The position numbers and the translations under genes are program-made. From positions 62,001-126,000 of the forward strand of contig JABZIZ010000001.1 of assembly GCA_015258065.1 (NCBI GenBank): a stretch of DNA of 64,000 bases, given 5' to 3'. Every line of letters starts with the position of its first letter. Positions within the stretch are counted from its first letter, which is position 1. The notes beneath the pieces are model-generated. The model was not told where the DNA came from and did no database searches. It worked only from the letters and a program-made list of their open reading frames with translations. Shown here in pieces: positions 8,497-18,073 of the stretch. Source of the stretch: Lachnospiraceae bacterium. GTDB taxonomy: Bacteria; Bacillota; Clostridia; Lachnospirales; Lachnospiraceae.

Positions 8497-10980
8497 TTAT
8501 ATCTCTACCCTGATCCGATCCAGATGCCAGATTTCATCGACATATTGTTCAATCGTACGATCGGAAGAAAACTTGCCTGACGAGAAGGTATTCAGCATTG
8601 CCATCTGTGCCCAACGCTTTTGATCCTGATAGGCTTCCCTCACCCTCTGCTGGGCATCCGCATAGGATTCAAAATCTGCCAGGATGAAGTACCGATCCGC
8701 CCTGGAAGAATTCTTGGTGGTCATGAGAGAATCGTAAAGCGGACGGAAGAGCTCCTTATCTTTTGCAAATGTTCCGTCAATCAGGCGATCCACCACCATT
8801 TTTACATTCGGATCCGTCTGATAGATGCGTACCGGATCATACCCTCCGTCTCTTTCATAGGCAATGACCTGGTCGGAAGTCAGGCCGAAAATAAAGGCGT
8901 TTTCCTTCCCCACCTCGTCTACTATCTCCACGTTTGCGCCGTCCATTGTGCCGATGGTCAGCGCACCGTTTAACATCATCTTCATATTGCCCGTCCCGGA
9001 TGCTTCCTTTGAGGCGGTGGAAATCTGCTCCGACACATCCGCCGCTGCAAAGATGATCTCCCCATTGGAGACCCGGTAGTCTTCGATAAACACCACCTTG
9101 ATCTTTCCGCCGATCGACTCATCCTGATTGATGACATCCGCAACGGAATTGATCAACTTAATCGTTAGCTTGGCATTGGCATAACCGGCTGCGGCCTTGG
9201 CACCGAAGATAAAAGTTTCCGGGTGGAAATTCATTTTCGGATGCGCCTTCAAGGTCTCGTAGAGGTAGATGACATGCAGGATGTTGAGCAGCTGCCTCTT
9301 ATATTCGTGGAGCCTCTTCACCTGCACATCAAAGATGGAATCCGGATCTACGACGATTCCGTTGTGTTCCAGGATATAAGACGCAAGACGCACTTTGTTC
9401 TTTCTCTTGATCTCCATGAATTCCCGCTGCGCCTTCTCCTGCACGGCAAACCGTTTCAGCTTGGCTAACTGCGGCAGATCGGTGACAAAGGCATCCGATC
9501 CCAGCTTCTTCGTGATCCATTCTGTCAGCAGGGGATTGGCATGCAACAGAAATCTTCTCTGCGTGATCCCGTTCGTCTTATTATTAAACTTCTCCGGCAT
9601 CATCTCATAGAAGTCCTTGAGTTCTCTCTTTTTCAGGATCTCCGTATGAAGTTTCGCCACACCGTTCACGGAATAGCTGCCGACAATCGCCAGATGTGCC
9701 ATCTTGATCTGGTTGTCGTACATGATGGCCATGCTGCGCACCTTGTCCTGCACCGCGTTTTTGGGAAGATCCGCATAAGTATGCATGATCTGCTCCACGA
9801 ACCTGCGGTTGATCTCTTCCACGATCTGATAAACGCGCGGAAGCAGCCTTTGGAACAGATCCTGCGGCCATTTCTCCAGCGCCTCTGCCATAATCGTATG
9901 GTTGGTATAACAGCAGGTGTTGGTCGTGACATGCCAGGCTTCCTCCCACCCCAGACCGTACTCGTCGATCAGAATCCGCATCAGTTCCGCCACCGCTACC
10001 GTCGGATGCGTGTCATTCAGCTGAAAGACATTTTTTTCGTGAAATTTACGCACATCATCATGCTTTCTCAAATACCGCTGAATGGCGGTCTGTACCGAGG
10101 CGGAGATAAAAAAATACTGCTGTTTCAGTCTCAGTTCCTTGCCTGCGACATGTTCGTCATTCGGATACAGCACTTCGCAAAGCTGGCTGGCCAGATTCTC
10201 CTGTTCGATGGCTCTCTGGTAGTCCCCCTTGTCAAAAGAATCTAATTGAAAGCACTCGATCGGTTCGGCGTCCCAGATGCGAAGTGTGTCCACCACACCG
10301 TTGCCGTAACCTACAATCGGCAGATCATAAGGAACCGCACGCACAACCTGGGCATTTTCCTGCCTGAAATGCATCTCTCCGTTTTCGTCTGTATAAGTGG
10401 TGACATAGCCGCCGAATTTCACTTCTTTGGCATATTCCGGCCTGCGAAGTTCTAACGGATTGCCATGCTCCAGCCAATTATCCGGCTTCTCTACCTGGTA
10501 GCCGTCCTCGATTTTTTGTTTGAACATGCCGTAGCGATAACGAATGCCGCAGCCGTAGGCATAATAATTCAGCGTGGCAAGAGAATCCAGAAAACAGGCG
10601 GCCAGTCTTCCCAGTCCTCCGTTTCCCAGTGCCGGATCCGGTTCCTGATCCTCTATGAGATTGATGTCAATGCCGATTTCCTTTAGAGCCTTCTTCACCG
10701 CCTGATAGGCCTGCATATTGATCAGGTCGTTTCCGAAGAAGCGCCCCATCAGAAACTCCATCGACATGTAATAGACCGTCTTCGGATCCTGCTCCATGGA
10801 AGCACGCTGTGTCTTCATCCAATGGTCAATCACCGCATCCTTCAGCGCATAGGCAGCTGCAGTGTAGAGCTGCAGTTCACTCGCTTCCTTCATCGTAATC
10901 CGAAAAAGCGTCTTGATATTATACTCCACACTTCTCTTAAACATTTCTTTATCCAGCTGCTCGTGCTGCTTTGCTATCAT
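8497..10980 (-). CDS. glgP: Glycogen/starch phosphorylase
   Basis: It releases glucose-1-phosphate from the non-reducing ends of alpha-1,4-glucans using pyridoxal phosphate. The 827-residue length is normal for the family. Diagnostic segments include EPDPALGNGGLGRLAACFLDS near 115, NDTHPTVAVAELMR near 320, VKRLHEYKRQLLN near 545 and the PLP-lysine region EASGTGNMKMMLNGALTIG near 650. An in-frame GTG at 10986 overlaps the AGGAGG motif, so the ATG at 10980, about 5 nt from it, is preferred. Neighbours suggest a glgP-glnN unit; the reason for this pairing is not evident. Confidence 0.97.
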   Translation of the reverse strand: MIAKQHEQLDKEMFKRSVEYNIKTLFRITMKEASELQLYTAAAYALKDAVIDHWMKTQRASMEQDPKTVYYMSMEFLMGRFFGNDLINMQAYQAVKKALKEIGIDINLIEDQEPDPALGNGGLGRLAACFLDSLATLNYYAYGCGIRYRYGMFKQKIEDGYQVEKPDNWLEHGNPLELRRPEYAKEVKFGGYVTTYTDENGEMHFRQENAQVVRAVPYDLPIVGYGNGVVDTLRIWDAEPIECFQLDSFDKGDYQRAIEQENLASQLCEVLYPNDEHVAGKELRLKQQYFFISASVQTAIQRYLRKHDDVRKFHEKNVFQLNDTHPTVAVAELMRILIDEYGLGWEEAWHVTTNTCCYTNHTIMAEALEKWPQDLFQRLLPRVYQIVEEINRRFVEQIMHTYADLPKNAVQDKVRSMAIMYDNQIKMAHLAIVGSYSVNGVAKLHTEILKKRELKDFYEMMPEKFNNKTNGITQRRFLLHANPLLTEWITKKLGSDAFVTDLPQLAKLKRFAVQEKAQREFMEIKRKNKVRLASYILEHNGIVVDPDSIFDVQVKRLHEYKRQLLNILHVIYLYETLKAHPKMNFHPETFIFGAKAAAGYANAKLTIKLINSVADVINQDESIGGKIKVVFIEDYRVSNGEIIFAAADVSEQISTASKEASGTGNMKMMLNGALTIGTMDGANVEIVDEVGKENAFIFGLTSDQVIAYERDGGYDPVRIYQTDPNVKMVVDRLIDGTFAKDKELFRPLYDSLMTTKNSSRADRYFILADFESYADAQQRVREAYQDQKRWAQMAMLNTFSSGKFSSDRTIEQYVDEIWHLDRIRVEI

Positions 10981-11018
10981 TTCCACCTCCTATATATGTT
11001 CCCTATAAATACCACCCA

Positions 11019-12446
11019 TCATTTTATCGCATTCCGCGCCGTCCTGCTACCCCCTTCAAAATCCGGTGATTCCGTCCGGTTCCCCTGCGCTTCTATTTCT
11101 TTTTTTACCGAATGATAGACTTTTTGGAAGAAAAAGAGAGACAGCAGCAACGAGAGGGATTCCGCAATCACAAAAGAAAACCAGATTTTATTGACGTCCC
11201 CCGTCAGCGACAGAAGATAGGCGACCGGAATCAGCACGCCCAGCTGACGCGCAACGGAAACCACCAGGGCATAGAAGCTGCGTGAAAATGCCTGAAAGGC
11301 CGCGGCAAGCACAATCGACGCTGCAGCAATCGGAAAGTGGAGAGAGATGATCCGTAGCGCCGGAATTCCCAGGCTCATCATGTGAGCGGAAGCATGAAAA
11401 AGCTGCAAAAGGGGGCGCGGCGCCAACTGCATGACCAATGTTCCGATGACCATGACGAAGAGTGCCACTTTGACGGCAAATACCAACGCCTCCTTGATCC
11501 TCTGACCCTTGCCCGCTCCGTAATTGTAGGCAAGCACCGGGATCATGCCGTTGTTCAATCCGAAAACAGGCATGAAAAAGAAGCTCTGCAGCTTAAAGTA
11601 GGCCCCGAATACCGCGGTTGCCGTGCTGGAAAACCCCATCAAAATCAGATTCATCAGGTAGGTCATCACGGAGCCGATGCTGACCATCAAAATGGACGGC
11701 ACGCCGACATAATAGATTTTGCCGATCGTTTCTTTCTCAGGATGAAGAATGTCCCGCAGACTTAAATGAATTTCATGGTTCCAATGCCGATTGAGAAAAA
11801 TGCCGATGCAGGCCGCCGCAATCTGTCCGATGACGGTCGCTGTAGCCGCACCCGCCACTTCCATCCTCGGGCAGCCAAACCATCCGAAGATCATGATCGG
11901 ATCCAGAATCAGATTGATGATGGCGCCAGCCATCTGCGAAAACATACTGAGCAGCGTCTTTCCGGTTGACTGCAATAAACGCTCACAAGTGATTTGCAAG
12001 AAACAGCCGATGGACAAGACCGCTACGATTCGGGTATAATCCACGCCATATTGCAATATTTCGGGCTGATTCGTTTGTGATGCAATAAAAAAAGGCCCGA
12101 AAAACAGTCCGATCCCGGCAAAAGCCACAAAACTCAAGAATGCAAGGAAAAGTCCGGCATTTGCCGCATGATCCACCTGCTTCTGATCCCTTTTTCCCAA
12201 GGCTCTGGACAGCAAGGCATTCATTCCTACGCCGGTACCGGTCGCCACCGCAATCATCAGATTTTGCAGCGGAAAAGACAGGGTCACCGCTGTCAGCGCT
12301 TCCTCCGATACCTGCGCAACAAAAATGGAATCCACGACATTGTAGAGTGCCTGTACAAGCATGGAAGCCATCATCGGTAGCGACATGGAGACAATGAGCG
12401 GCTTCACCGGCATCGTTCCCATCTTGTTTTCTCGTAGTTCAGACAT
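11019..12446 (-). CDS. MATE-family multidrug/Na+ antiporter
   Basis: An integral membrane exporter of the MATE superfamily, 475 residues with about 12 hydrophobic segments in two related halves. The N-terminal pattern PLIVSMSLPMMASMLVQALY-NVVDSIFVAQVSEEALTAV and the later GAAIINLILDPIMIF-like helix are typical of NorM/DinF-like MATE proteins. The ATG at 12446 follows AAGGAAAG. It sits 38 nt before glgP on the same strand, so read-through into glgP is possible. The substrate cannot be told. Confidence 0.93.
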   Translation of the reverse strand: MSELRENKMGTMPVKPLIVSMSLPMMASMLVQALYNVVDSIFVAQVSEEALTAVTLSFPLQNLMIAVATGTGVGMNALLSRALGKRDQKQVDHAANAGLFLAFLSFVAFAGIGLFFGPFFIASQTNQPEILQYGVDYTRIVAVLSIGCFLQITCERLLQSTGKTLLSMFSQMAGAIINLILDPIMIFGWFGCPRMEVAGAATATVIGQIAAACIGIFLNRHWNHEIHLSLRDILHPEKETIGKIYYVGVPSILMVSIGSVMTYLMNLILMGFSSTATAVFGAYFKLQSFFFMPVFGLNNGMIPVLAYNYGAGKGQRIKEALVFAVKVALFVMVIGTLVMQLAPRPLLQLFHASAHMMSLGIPALRIISLHFPIAAASIVLAAAFQAFSRSFYALVVSVARQLGVLIPVAYLLSLTGDVNKIWFSFVIAESLSLLLSLFFFQKVYHSVKKEIEAQGNRTESPDFEGGSRTARNAIK

Positions 12447-12642
12447 TTGTTTCTTTCCTTCCTATCCTATGATGGACTTTCCTCAGATCAAGAGATCCCT
12501 GTGCAAAAAGCACCAAAATTCTTCTGACTTCGATACTTTTGCTCCTTGTATCATGGTAGAATAATAGAGTTGTCAATCGGCTGATTAGAATGAATCACTC
12601 AAAAGTTCTATCATTATAACACACGTTCGGAGGTAGAAAACA

Positions 12643-13305
12643 ATGAAGAAAAAAACAGTCCTGCTTCTCCTCTCCGCTCTGATCATCAGCGGAACCATGA
12701 ATTTGAATGTTTACGCAGCAAAAAACAGCAGGCAGGCGAGAACCCCTAAAACTCTCACCCGGCAGACCGTCCCCGTCAGCTCTTATTCCCTATCGATCAC
12801 TCCTGAGCAGGCGGTTCAGGCTGCTTACCAGTTATACCAGCAAGGCGGGCTCGGCGCACAGGATGCCTACAATCGGGTTTGCGCCATTCTCAATTCTCTC
12901 ATTGCAGATCCGAACAATTATGCTGCCATCGTGCAAAAGGATCTTTTGTCCATGCAGAGCGGATTCGCTGCGCAGATCGGTGTCAAAACGAATTTCTCCA
13001 TGGATGACACCGTAAAACTTGCAAGGAGCCTCTATGAAGCTGCCGGTCTGGATTCGATTGCCGCCCTAAAAAGAGTGCAAACCAAGATGGCGGAATTCAA
13101 GGCCAATCCCTCTGCCGTCTCTCAGATTGTCGGTCAGGATCTCAAATTTGTAAATCAGAGAGATCATCTCCAAACCTCTTTAACCGCAGCACAGATTGCA
13201 CAGAGCAGTTATGCCGCTCTTCTGAAAGCAGGATTTACCTCAGAAGAAGCTTTTCAGATGGTTCAAACCAACCTTCCGGCTCTTTCCGCTCTGGTCGGTC
13301 AGTAA
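12643..13305 (+). CDS. Secreted protein with three degenerate ~48-residue helical repeats, function unknown
   Basis: This 220-residue product has a signal peptide (MKKKTVLLLLSALIISGTMNLNVYA-A) and no membrane anchor after it. After a basic linker, three related units follow: ITPEQAVQAAYQLYQQGGL (about 52-100), FSMDDTVKLARSLYEAAGL (about 118-166) and LTAAQIAQSSYAALLKAGF (about 180-220). The first two end in similar VQKDL and VGQDL motifs. I recognise no family. The ATG has GGAGG 9 nt upstream. It is a single plus-strand gene facing tuf and shares a terminator with it. Confidence 0.8.
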   Translation: MKKKTVLLLLSALIISGTMNLNVYAAKNSRQARTPKTLTRQTVPVSSYSLSITPEQAVQAAYQLYQQGGLGAQDAYNRVCAILNSLIADPNNYAAIVQKDLLSMQSGFAAQIGVKTNFSMDDTVKLARSLYEAAGLDSIAALKRVQTKMAEFKANPSAVSQIVGQDLKFVNQRDHLQTSLTAAQIAQSSYAALLKAGFTSEEAFQMVQTNLPALSALVGQ

Positions 13306-13432
13306 GATTCTTTTACAAGAAGCAAGGTGCGGAACATCACCGGACGGCTCACATAGAAGCTACCAATCTTCCGGCCGTTTACTGCTCCACGTCAAAGATC
13401 TGACGACTTCCATCCATGCGATGTCTGCATGG

Positions 13433-13468
13433 AAAAAGGCTTCCGAGCATAAGCTCGGAAGCCTTTTT
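13433..13468. terminator. Bidirectional terminator shared by tuf and the secreted-protein gene
   Basis: A perfect stem, AAAAAGGCTTCCGAGC paired with GCTCGGAAGCCTTTTT around an ATAA loop, gives an A-tract on one side and a T-tract on the other. It can therefore stop transcription from both directions. It lies 47 nt past the tuf stop and about 127 nt past the convergent gene's stop. Confidence 0.92.
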
Positions 13469-13515
13469 CAGATCCTCTCCTAAGCGAGAAGGAATTTCCA
13501 TATCTGAGAATAAGA

Positions 13516-14709
13516 TTACTCGATAATGGTAGCCACACGGCCGGATCCAACCGTACGTCCGCCTTCACGGATAGCGAAGGTAAGACCCTGCTCCATTGCG
13601 ATCGGGTGAATCAGTTCGATCGTCATTTCTACGTGGTCACCGGGCATGCACATCTCGGTTCCCTGCGGAAGATCGCAAACACCGGTTACATCCGTGGTTC
13701 TGAAGTAGAACTGAGGTCTGTAATTGTTGAAGAAAGGAGTGTGACGTCCACCTTCATCCTTGGTCAGAACGTAAACCTGAGCCGTAAACTTCTTGTGGCA
13801 GGTAACGGTTCCGGGCGCAGCAACAACCTGTCCTCTCTCAATGCCGTCACGGTCTACACCACGAAGCAGAATACCTACGTTATCACCGGCCTCTGCATAA
13901 TCCAGCGTCTTACGGAACATTTCGATACCGGTTACAACAGACTTGGTTGTCTCTTCCTTGATACCGACGATTTCCACTTCATCGGACATGTGAAGCTGAC
14001 CTCTCTCCACACGACCGGTAGCAACGGTACCACGACCGGTAATGGTGAATACGTCCTCAACGGGCATCAGGAACGGCTTATCAATATCTCTCTTCGGATC
14101 CGGAATGTAAGAATCAACGGTATCCATCAGCTCCATGATCTTGTCGCCCCATTCGGACTTGGGATCTTCCAGAGCCTTCAGAGCAGATCCGCGAACGATC
14201 GGTGTATCATCACCCGGGAAATCATATTCGTTCAGCAGATCACGAACTTCCATCTCTACCAGGTCAAGCAGTTCCGGATCGTCCACCATATCACATTTGT
14301 TCAGGAAAACAACGATGTAAGGAACACCTACCTGACGAGCCAGAAGCACGTGCTCCTTGGTCTGCGCCATTACACCGTCAGTAGCTGCTACTACCAGGAT
14401 GGCGCCATCCATCTGTGCTGCACCGGTGATCATGTTCTTGACATAGTCAGCATGTCCGGGGCAGTCCACGTGTGCATAGTGTCTCTTTGCCGTCTCATAT
14501 TCGATGTGAGCCGTAGAAATGGTGATTCCACGTTCTCTTTCCTCGGGTGCCTTATCGATCTGATCGAACGGTACGGCAGGATCTACACCGAGACGATCTG
14601 CAAGAACTGCGGTGATCGCAGCGGTCAGCGTGGTTTTACCGTGATCGACGTGTCCGATGGTACCAATGTTGCAATGCGGCTTGTTTCTGTCAAATTTTGC
14701 CTTAGCCAT
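13516..14709 (-). CDS. tuf: Elongation factor Tu
   Basis: This GTPase delivers aminoacyl-tRNA to the ribosome. The 397-residue product has all G motifs: GHVDHGKT, the effector-region GITI, DCPGH, NKCD and SAL. Domains 2 and 3 follow with GRGTVATGRVERG and the usual C-terminus REGGRTVGSGRV. The ATG has AGGAGG 8-9 nt upstream. It is last in the str operon but also has its own promoter in the fusA-tuf gap. Confidence 0.99.
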   Translation of the reverse strand: MAKAKFDRNKPHCNIGTIGHVDHGKTTLTAAITAVLADRLGVDPAVPFDQIDKAPEERERGITISTAHIEYETAKRHYAHVDCPGHADYVKNMITGAAQMDGAILVVAATDGVMAQTKEHVLLARQVGVPYIVVFLNKCDMVDDPELLDLVEMEVRDLLNEYDFPGDDTPIVRGSALKALEDPKSEWGDKIMELMDTVDSYIPDPKRDIDKPFLMPVEDVFTITGRGTVATGRVERGQLHMSDEVEIVGIKEETTKSVVTGIEMFRKTLDYAEAGDNVGILLRGVDRDGIERGQVVAAPGTVTCHKKFTAQVYVLTKDEGGRHTPFFNNYRPQFYFRTTDVTGVCDLPQGTEMCMPGDHVEMTIELIHPIAMEQGLTFAIREGGRTVGSGRVATIIE

Positions 14710-14774
14710 TCTGTAAATCCTCCTTAAAAGAAAATGTTAAACATTTTTTTACAATTTCACAATCGACAACTTCG

Positions 14775-14803
14775 ATTATATTAGAAAACTCCTGATAATT
14801 CAA
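14775..14803 (-). promoter_or_regulatory. Internal promoter of tuf
   Basis: On the minus strand TTGAAT (14798-14803) and a perfect TATAAT (14775-14780) are separated by 17 nt in the short fusA-tuf gap. This would let EF-Tu be made in excess of EF-G. Confidence 0.8.
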
Positions 14804-14815
14804 GCAAAACAATGC

Positions 14816-16930
14816 TTACTTGTTGTTCAGGATCTTCTCCTGCACGTTCTTCGGTACCGGCTCGTATTTCTCAAAGAACATCGAGTAGTTTCCGCGTCCC
14901 TGTGTCTTGGAACGAAGGTCTGTCGCATATCCGAACATTTCAGAAAGCGGAACGAACGCTCTTACGATCTTGCCGCTCCCCATGTCGTCCATGCCTTCTA
15001 CCCGGCCTCGACGGGAGTTGATATCTCCGATGACATCGCCCATGTATTCTTCCGGCATGGTAACTTCCACCTTCATGATTGGCTCCAGAAGGACCGGAGA
15101 AGCTTTGCTCATCGCATCCTTGAATGCCATGGATCCTGCGATATGGAAGGCCATTTCCGAAGAGTCGACTTCGTGATAGGAGCCGTCATAAACCGTCGCG
15201 TGAATGCCGACCACCGGAAAGCCACCCAGTGAGCCTGCCTTCATCGCCTCTTCAATCCCTTCGCTGATCGGCTGGATGTATTCCTTCGGAATCGCACCGC
15301 CAACCACTTCGCTGTCGAACTTGTACAGTTCTTCTCCGTTGGCATCCATCGGCTCAAAGCGAACTTTACAATGTCCGTACTGTCCACGTCCACCGGACTG
15401 CCTTGCATACTTGCTTTCCACATCCACGGGTTTGGTGAACGCTTCCTTGTATGCCACCTGCGGTGCGCCGACATTGGCCTCCACCTTAAATTCGCGCAAC
15501 AGTCTGTCTACGATGATATCCAGATGCAACTCGCCCATTCCGGCGATAATCGTCTGTCCGGTTTCTTCGTTGGTGTGTGCACGGAAGGTCGGATCTTCTT
15601 CCGCCAGCTTTCCGAGCGCTTCTCCCAGCTTCTGCTGACCGGCCTTGGTTTTGGGCTCAATGGCAAGTTCGATCACAGGTTCCGGAAACTCCATGGATTC
15701 CAGGATAACGGGATGCTGCTCATCGCAGATGGTATCACCCGTCGTCGTCACCTTAAAGCCGACCGCTGCAGCAATGTCTCCGGAGAAAACCTCGTCCAAC
15801 TCTGCCCGCTTGTTGGCGTGCATCTGCAGGATACGGCCGACGCGTTCCTTCTTGTCCTTCGTCGCATTCAGTACATAGGAACCCGCCTTCATGGTACCGG
15901 AATAGACACGGAAGAAGGCCAGCTTCCCGACAAAGGGATCTGCCATAATCTTAAAGGCAAGAGCGGAGAACGGTTCCTCATCCGAAGAGTGTCTCACAAC
16001 TTCTTTTCCGTCCAAATCAACACCGTCGATTGGCGGAATATCAAGCGGAGAAGGAAGAAATTCCACTACCGCATCGAGCAGCTTCTGCACACCCTTGTTC
16101 CTGTAAGCCGTGCCGCAACAAACCGGTACCGCCGTGCATTCACAGGTTCCCTTGCGCAGGGCCTTTTTCAGATCTTCCACGGAGACTTCCTGTCCGTCCA
16201 AAAACTTCTCGGTCAGTTCATCATCCAGTTCGCAGATCTGCTCTACCATCTTGTCATGGTATTCCTGTGCCAGATCCTTCAGGTCCTCCGGCACATCCTC
16301 GATCAGGACATCGTCTCCCTTATCGCCGCGGAAGAGATAGGCCTTCATTTCGAATAAGTCTACCAGACCTTCATAGGTTTCTTCCTTGCCGACCGGAATC
16401 TGAATGGCGATCGGATTCTTGCGCAGACGATCGCGAATCATGTCCAGATCCTTGTAAAAATCCGCACCTACAATGTCCATCTTGTTGATGAAGGCCATTC
16501 TCGGTACGTTGTAAATATCCGCCTGACGCCATACGTTCTCGGACTGTGGCTCTACACCATTTTTCGCATCGAATACACCGACTGCGCCGTCCAGCACACG
16601 TAGAGAACGTTCTACCTCTACGGTAAAGTCGACGTGTCCGGGAGTGTCAATGATGTTAATCCTGTGCTCCAGCGCCCCCGGCTTCGGTTTGTTTTGTTCA
16701 TGCACCGTCCAGTGACAGGTCGTCGCAGCGGAAGTGATCGTGATACCACGCTCCTGCTCCTGCGCCATCCAGTCCATGGTTGCAGTACCGTCATGCGTAT
16801 CACCGATCTTATAATTGACGCCTGTATAATACAGAATACGTTCCGTAAGAGTCGTCTTACCGGCGTCAATATGAGCGATAATACCAATATTTCTGGTTCT
16901 ATCCAAAGGATATTCTCTTTGAGCAGCCAA
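14816..16930 (-). CDS. fusA: Elongation factor G
   Basis: This GTPase drives ribosomal translocation. The 704-residue product shows AHIDAGKTT, the GITI switch region, DTPGHVDF and NKMD, and the domain IV-V segments (RQSGGRGQYGH, IGDINSRRGRVEGM). The start is probably TTG at 16930, with AGGAGG 8 nt upstream and the expected N-terminus (AAQREYPLDRTRNIGIIAHID). It lies 16 nt after rpsG. An exclusive TTG start is unusual for such a highly expressed gene. Confidence 0.98.
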   Translation of the reverse strand: MAAQREYPLDRTRNIGIIAHIDAGKTTLTERILYYTGVNYKIGDTHDGTATMDWMAQEQERGITITSAATTCHWTVHEQNKPKPGALEHRINIIDTPGHVDFTVEVERSLRVLDGAVGVFDAKNGVEPQSENVWRQADIYNVPRMAFINKMDIVGADFYKDLDMIRDRLRKNPIAIQIPVGKEETYEGLVDLFEMKAYLFRGDKGDDVLIEDVPEDLKDLAQEYHDKMVEQICELDDELTEKFLDGQEVSVEDLKKALRKGTCECTAVPVCCGTAYRNKGVQKLLDAVVEFLPSPLDIPPIDGVDLDGKEVVRHSSDEEPFSALAFKIMADPFVGKLAFFRVYSGTMKAGSYVLNATKDKKERVGRILQMHANKRAELDEVFSGDIAAAVGFKVTTTGDTICDEQHPVILESMEFPEPVIELAIEPKTKAGQQKLGEALGKLAEEDPTFRAHTNEETGQTIIAGMGELHLDIIVDRLLREFKVEANVGAPQVAYKEAFTKPVDVESKYARQSGGRGQYGHCKVRFEPMDANGEELYKFDSEVVGGAIPKEYIQPISEGIEEAMKAGSLGGFPVVGIHATVYDGSYHEVDSSEMAFHIAGSMAFKDAMSKASPVLLEPIMKVEVTMPEEYMGDVIGDINSRRGRVEGMDDMGSGKIVRAFVPLSEMFGYATDLRSKTQGRGNYSMFFEKYEPVPKNVQEKILNNK

Positions 16931-16945
16931 TGGTAATTCCTCCTA

Positions 16946-17416
16946 TCAGAATCTGTAATGCGAAAATGCCTTGTTGGCGTCTGCCATCTTGTGCATTTCC
17001 TCTTTTCTCTTCACGGAAGCGCCCGTGTTGTTATAAGCGTCCATGATTTCTGCGGACAGACGGTCTACCATGGTCTTCTCACTGCGTTTGCGAGAAAATC
17101 CCACAAGCCAGCGAAGCGCCAGTGTCTGTCTTCTTTCCGGTCTGACTTCGATCGGGACCTGATAGGTTGCACCGCCGATACGCCTTGCCTTGACCTCAAG
17201 TGCAGGCATGATATTATTGAGCGCCTGCTCGAAGATCTCAAGCGCCGGCTTGCCGATCTTTTCTTCAGACTTTTCGAATGCGCCATAAACGATCTTCTGC
17301 GCAATTCCCTTTTTGCCATCCAGCATGACGTTGTTGATGAGCTTGGTCACAACCTTGTTGTTGTATACCGGATCATCCAATACTTCACGCTTGGCAATAT
17401 GTCCTTTACGTGGCAC
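16946..17416 (-). CDS. rpsG: 30S ribosomal protein S7
   Basis: S7 nucleates assembly of the 30S head. The frame is open upstream, but the family N-terminus PRKGHIAKREVLDDPVYNNK starts at a GTG at 17416 with AAGGAGGG 7 nt upstream, giving the normal 156 residues. Conserved GGATYQVPIEVRPERR and FSHYRF at the end confirm it. It lies between rpsL and fusA in classical str order. Confidence 0.97.
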   Translation of the reverse strand: MPRKGHIAKREVLDDPVYNNKVVTKLINNVMLDGKKGIAQKIVYGAFEKSEEKIGKPALEIFEQALNNIMPALEVKARRIGGATYQVPIEVRPERRQTLALRWLVGFSRKRSEKTMVDRLSAEIMDAYNNTGASVKRKEEMHKMADANKAFSHYRF

Positions 17417-17540
17417 GTTTCTTCCCTCCTTACGAAAAAAACATAATTCATCGGTACTCGACATCCGTTTGGATGTTGATCGTGCAAGTGGTCTTTCTAA
17501 TTTATTTGTTAAAAAGATTCCCTACACTTCACAATGTGTT

Positions 17541-17960
<420 letters not shown>

Positions 17961-17992
17961 TCCTTTTACCTCCTGTTTTGATTTCTATGCCT

Positions 17993-18026
17993 AAAACAAC
18001 GGAAAACTTGCGTTTTCCGTTGTTTT
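17993..18026 (-). terminator. Hairpin between rpoC and rpsL: rpoC terminator and/or str leader element
   Basis: A perfect 15-bp stem (AAAACAACGGAAAAC with GTTTTCCGTTGTTTT, loop of 4) precedes UUUUAGG on the minus strand. It lies downstream of the str promoter at 18042-18070, so the new transcript also passes through it within the first 10-45 nt. It may end rpoBC read-through, attenuate str transcription or protect the mRNA 5' end. Confidence 0.7.
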
Positions 18027-18041
18027 GACAGCAACATTAAG

Positions 18042-18070
18042 AGTATACTGAGCGCAATTTCAGTTGTCAA
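18042..18070 (-). promoter_or_regulatory. Sigma-A promoter of the str operon (rpsL-rpsG-fusA-tuf)
   Basis: On the minus strand a perfect TTGACA (18065-18070) and TATACT (18042-18047) are separated by 17 nt. The -35 box begins directly after the rpoC stop codon. The start point would be near 18035. Confidence 0.88.
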
Positions 18071-18073
18071 GAC

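Noticed and set aside
13606..14727. Long plus-strand frame opposite tuf (373 codons)
   Set aside because: It mirrors the tuf gene in codon-strand complement, has no family motifs and no good ribosome binding site. The tuf identity is certain.
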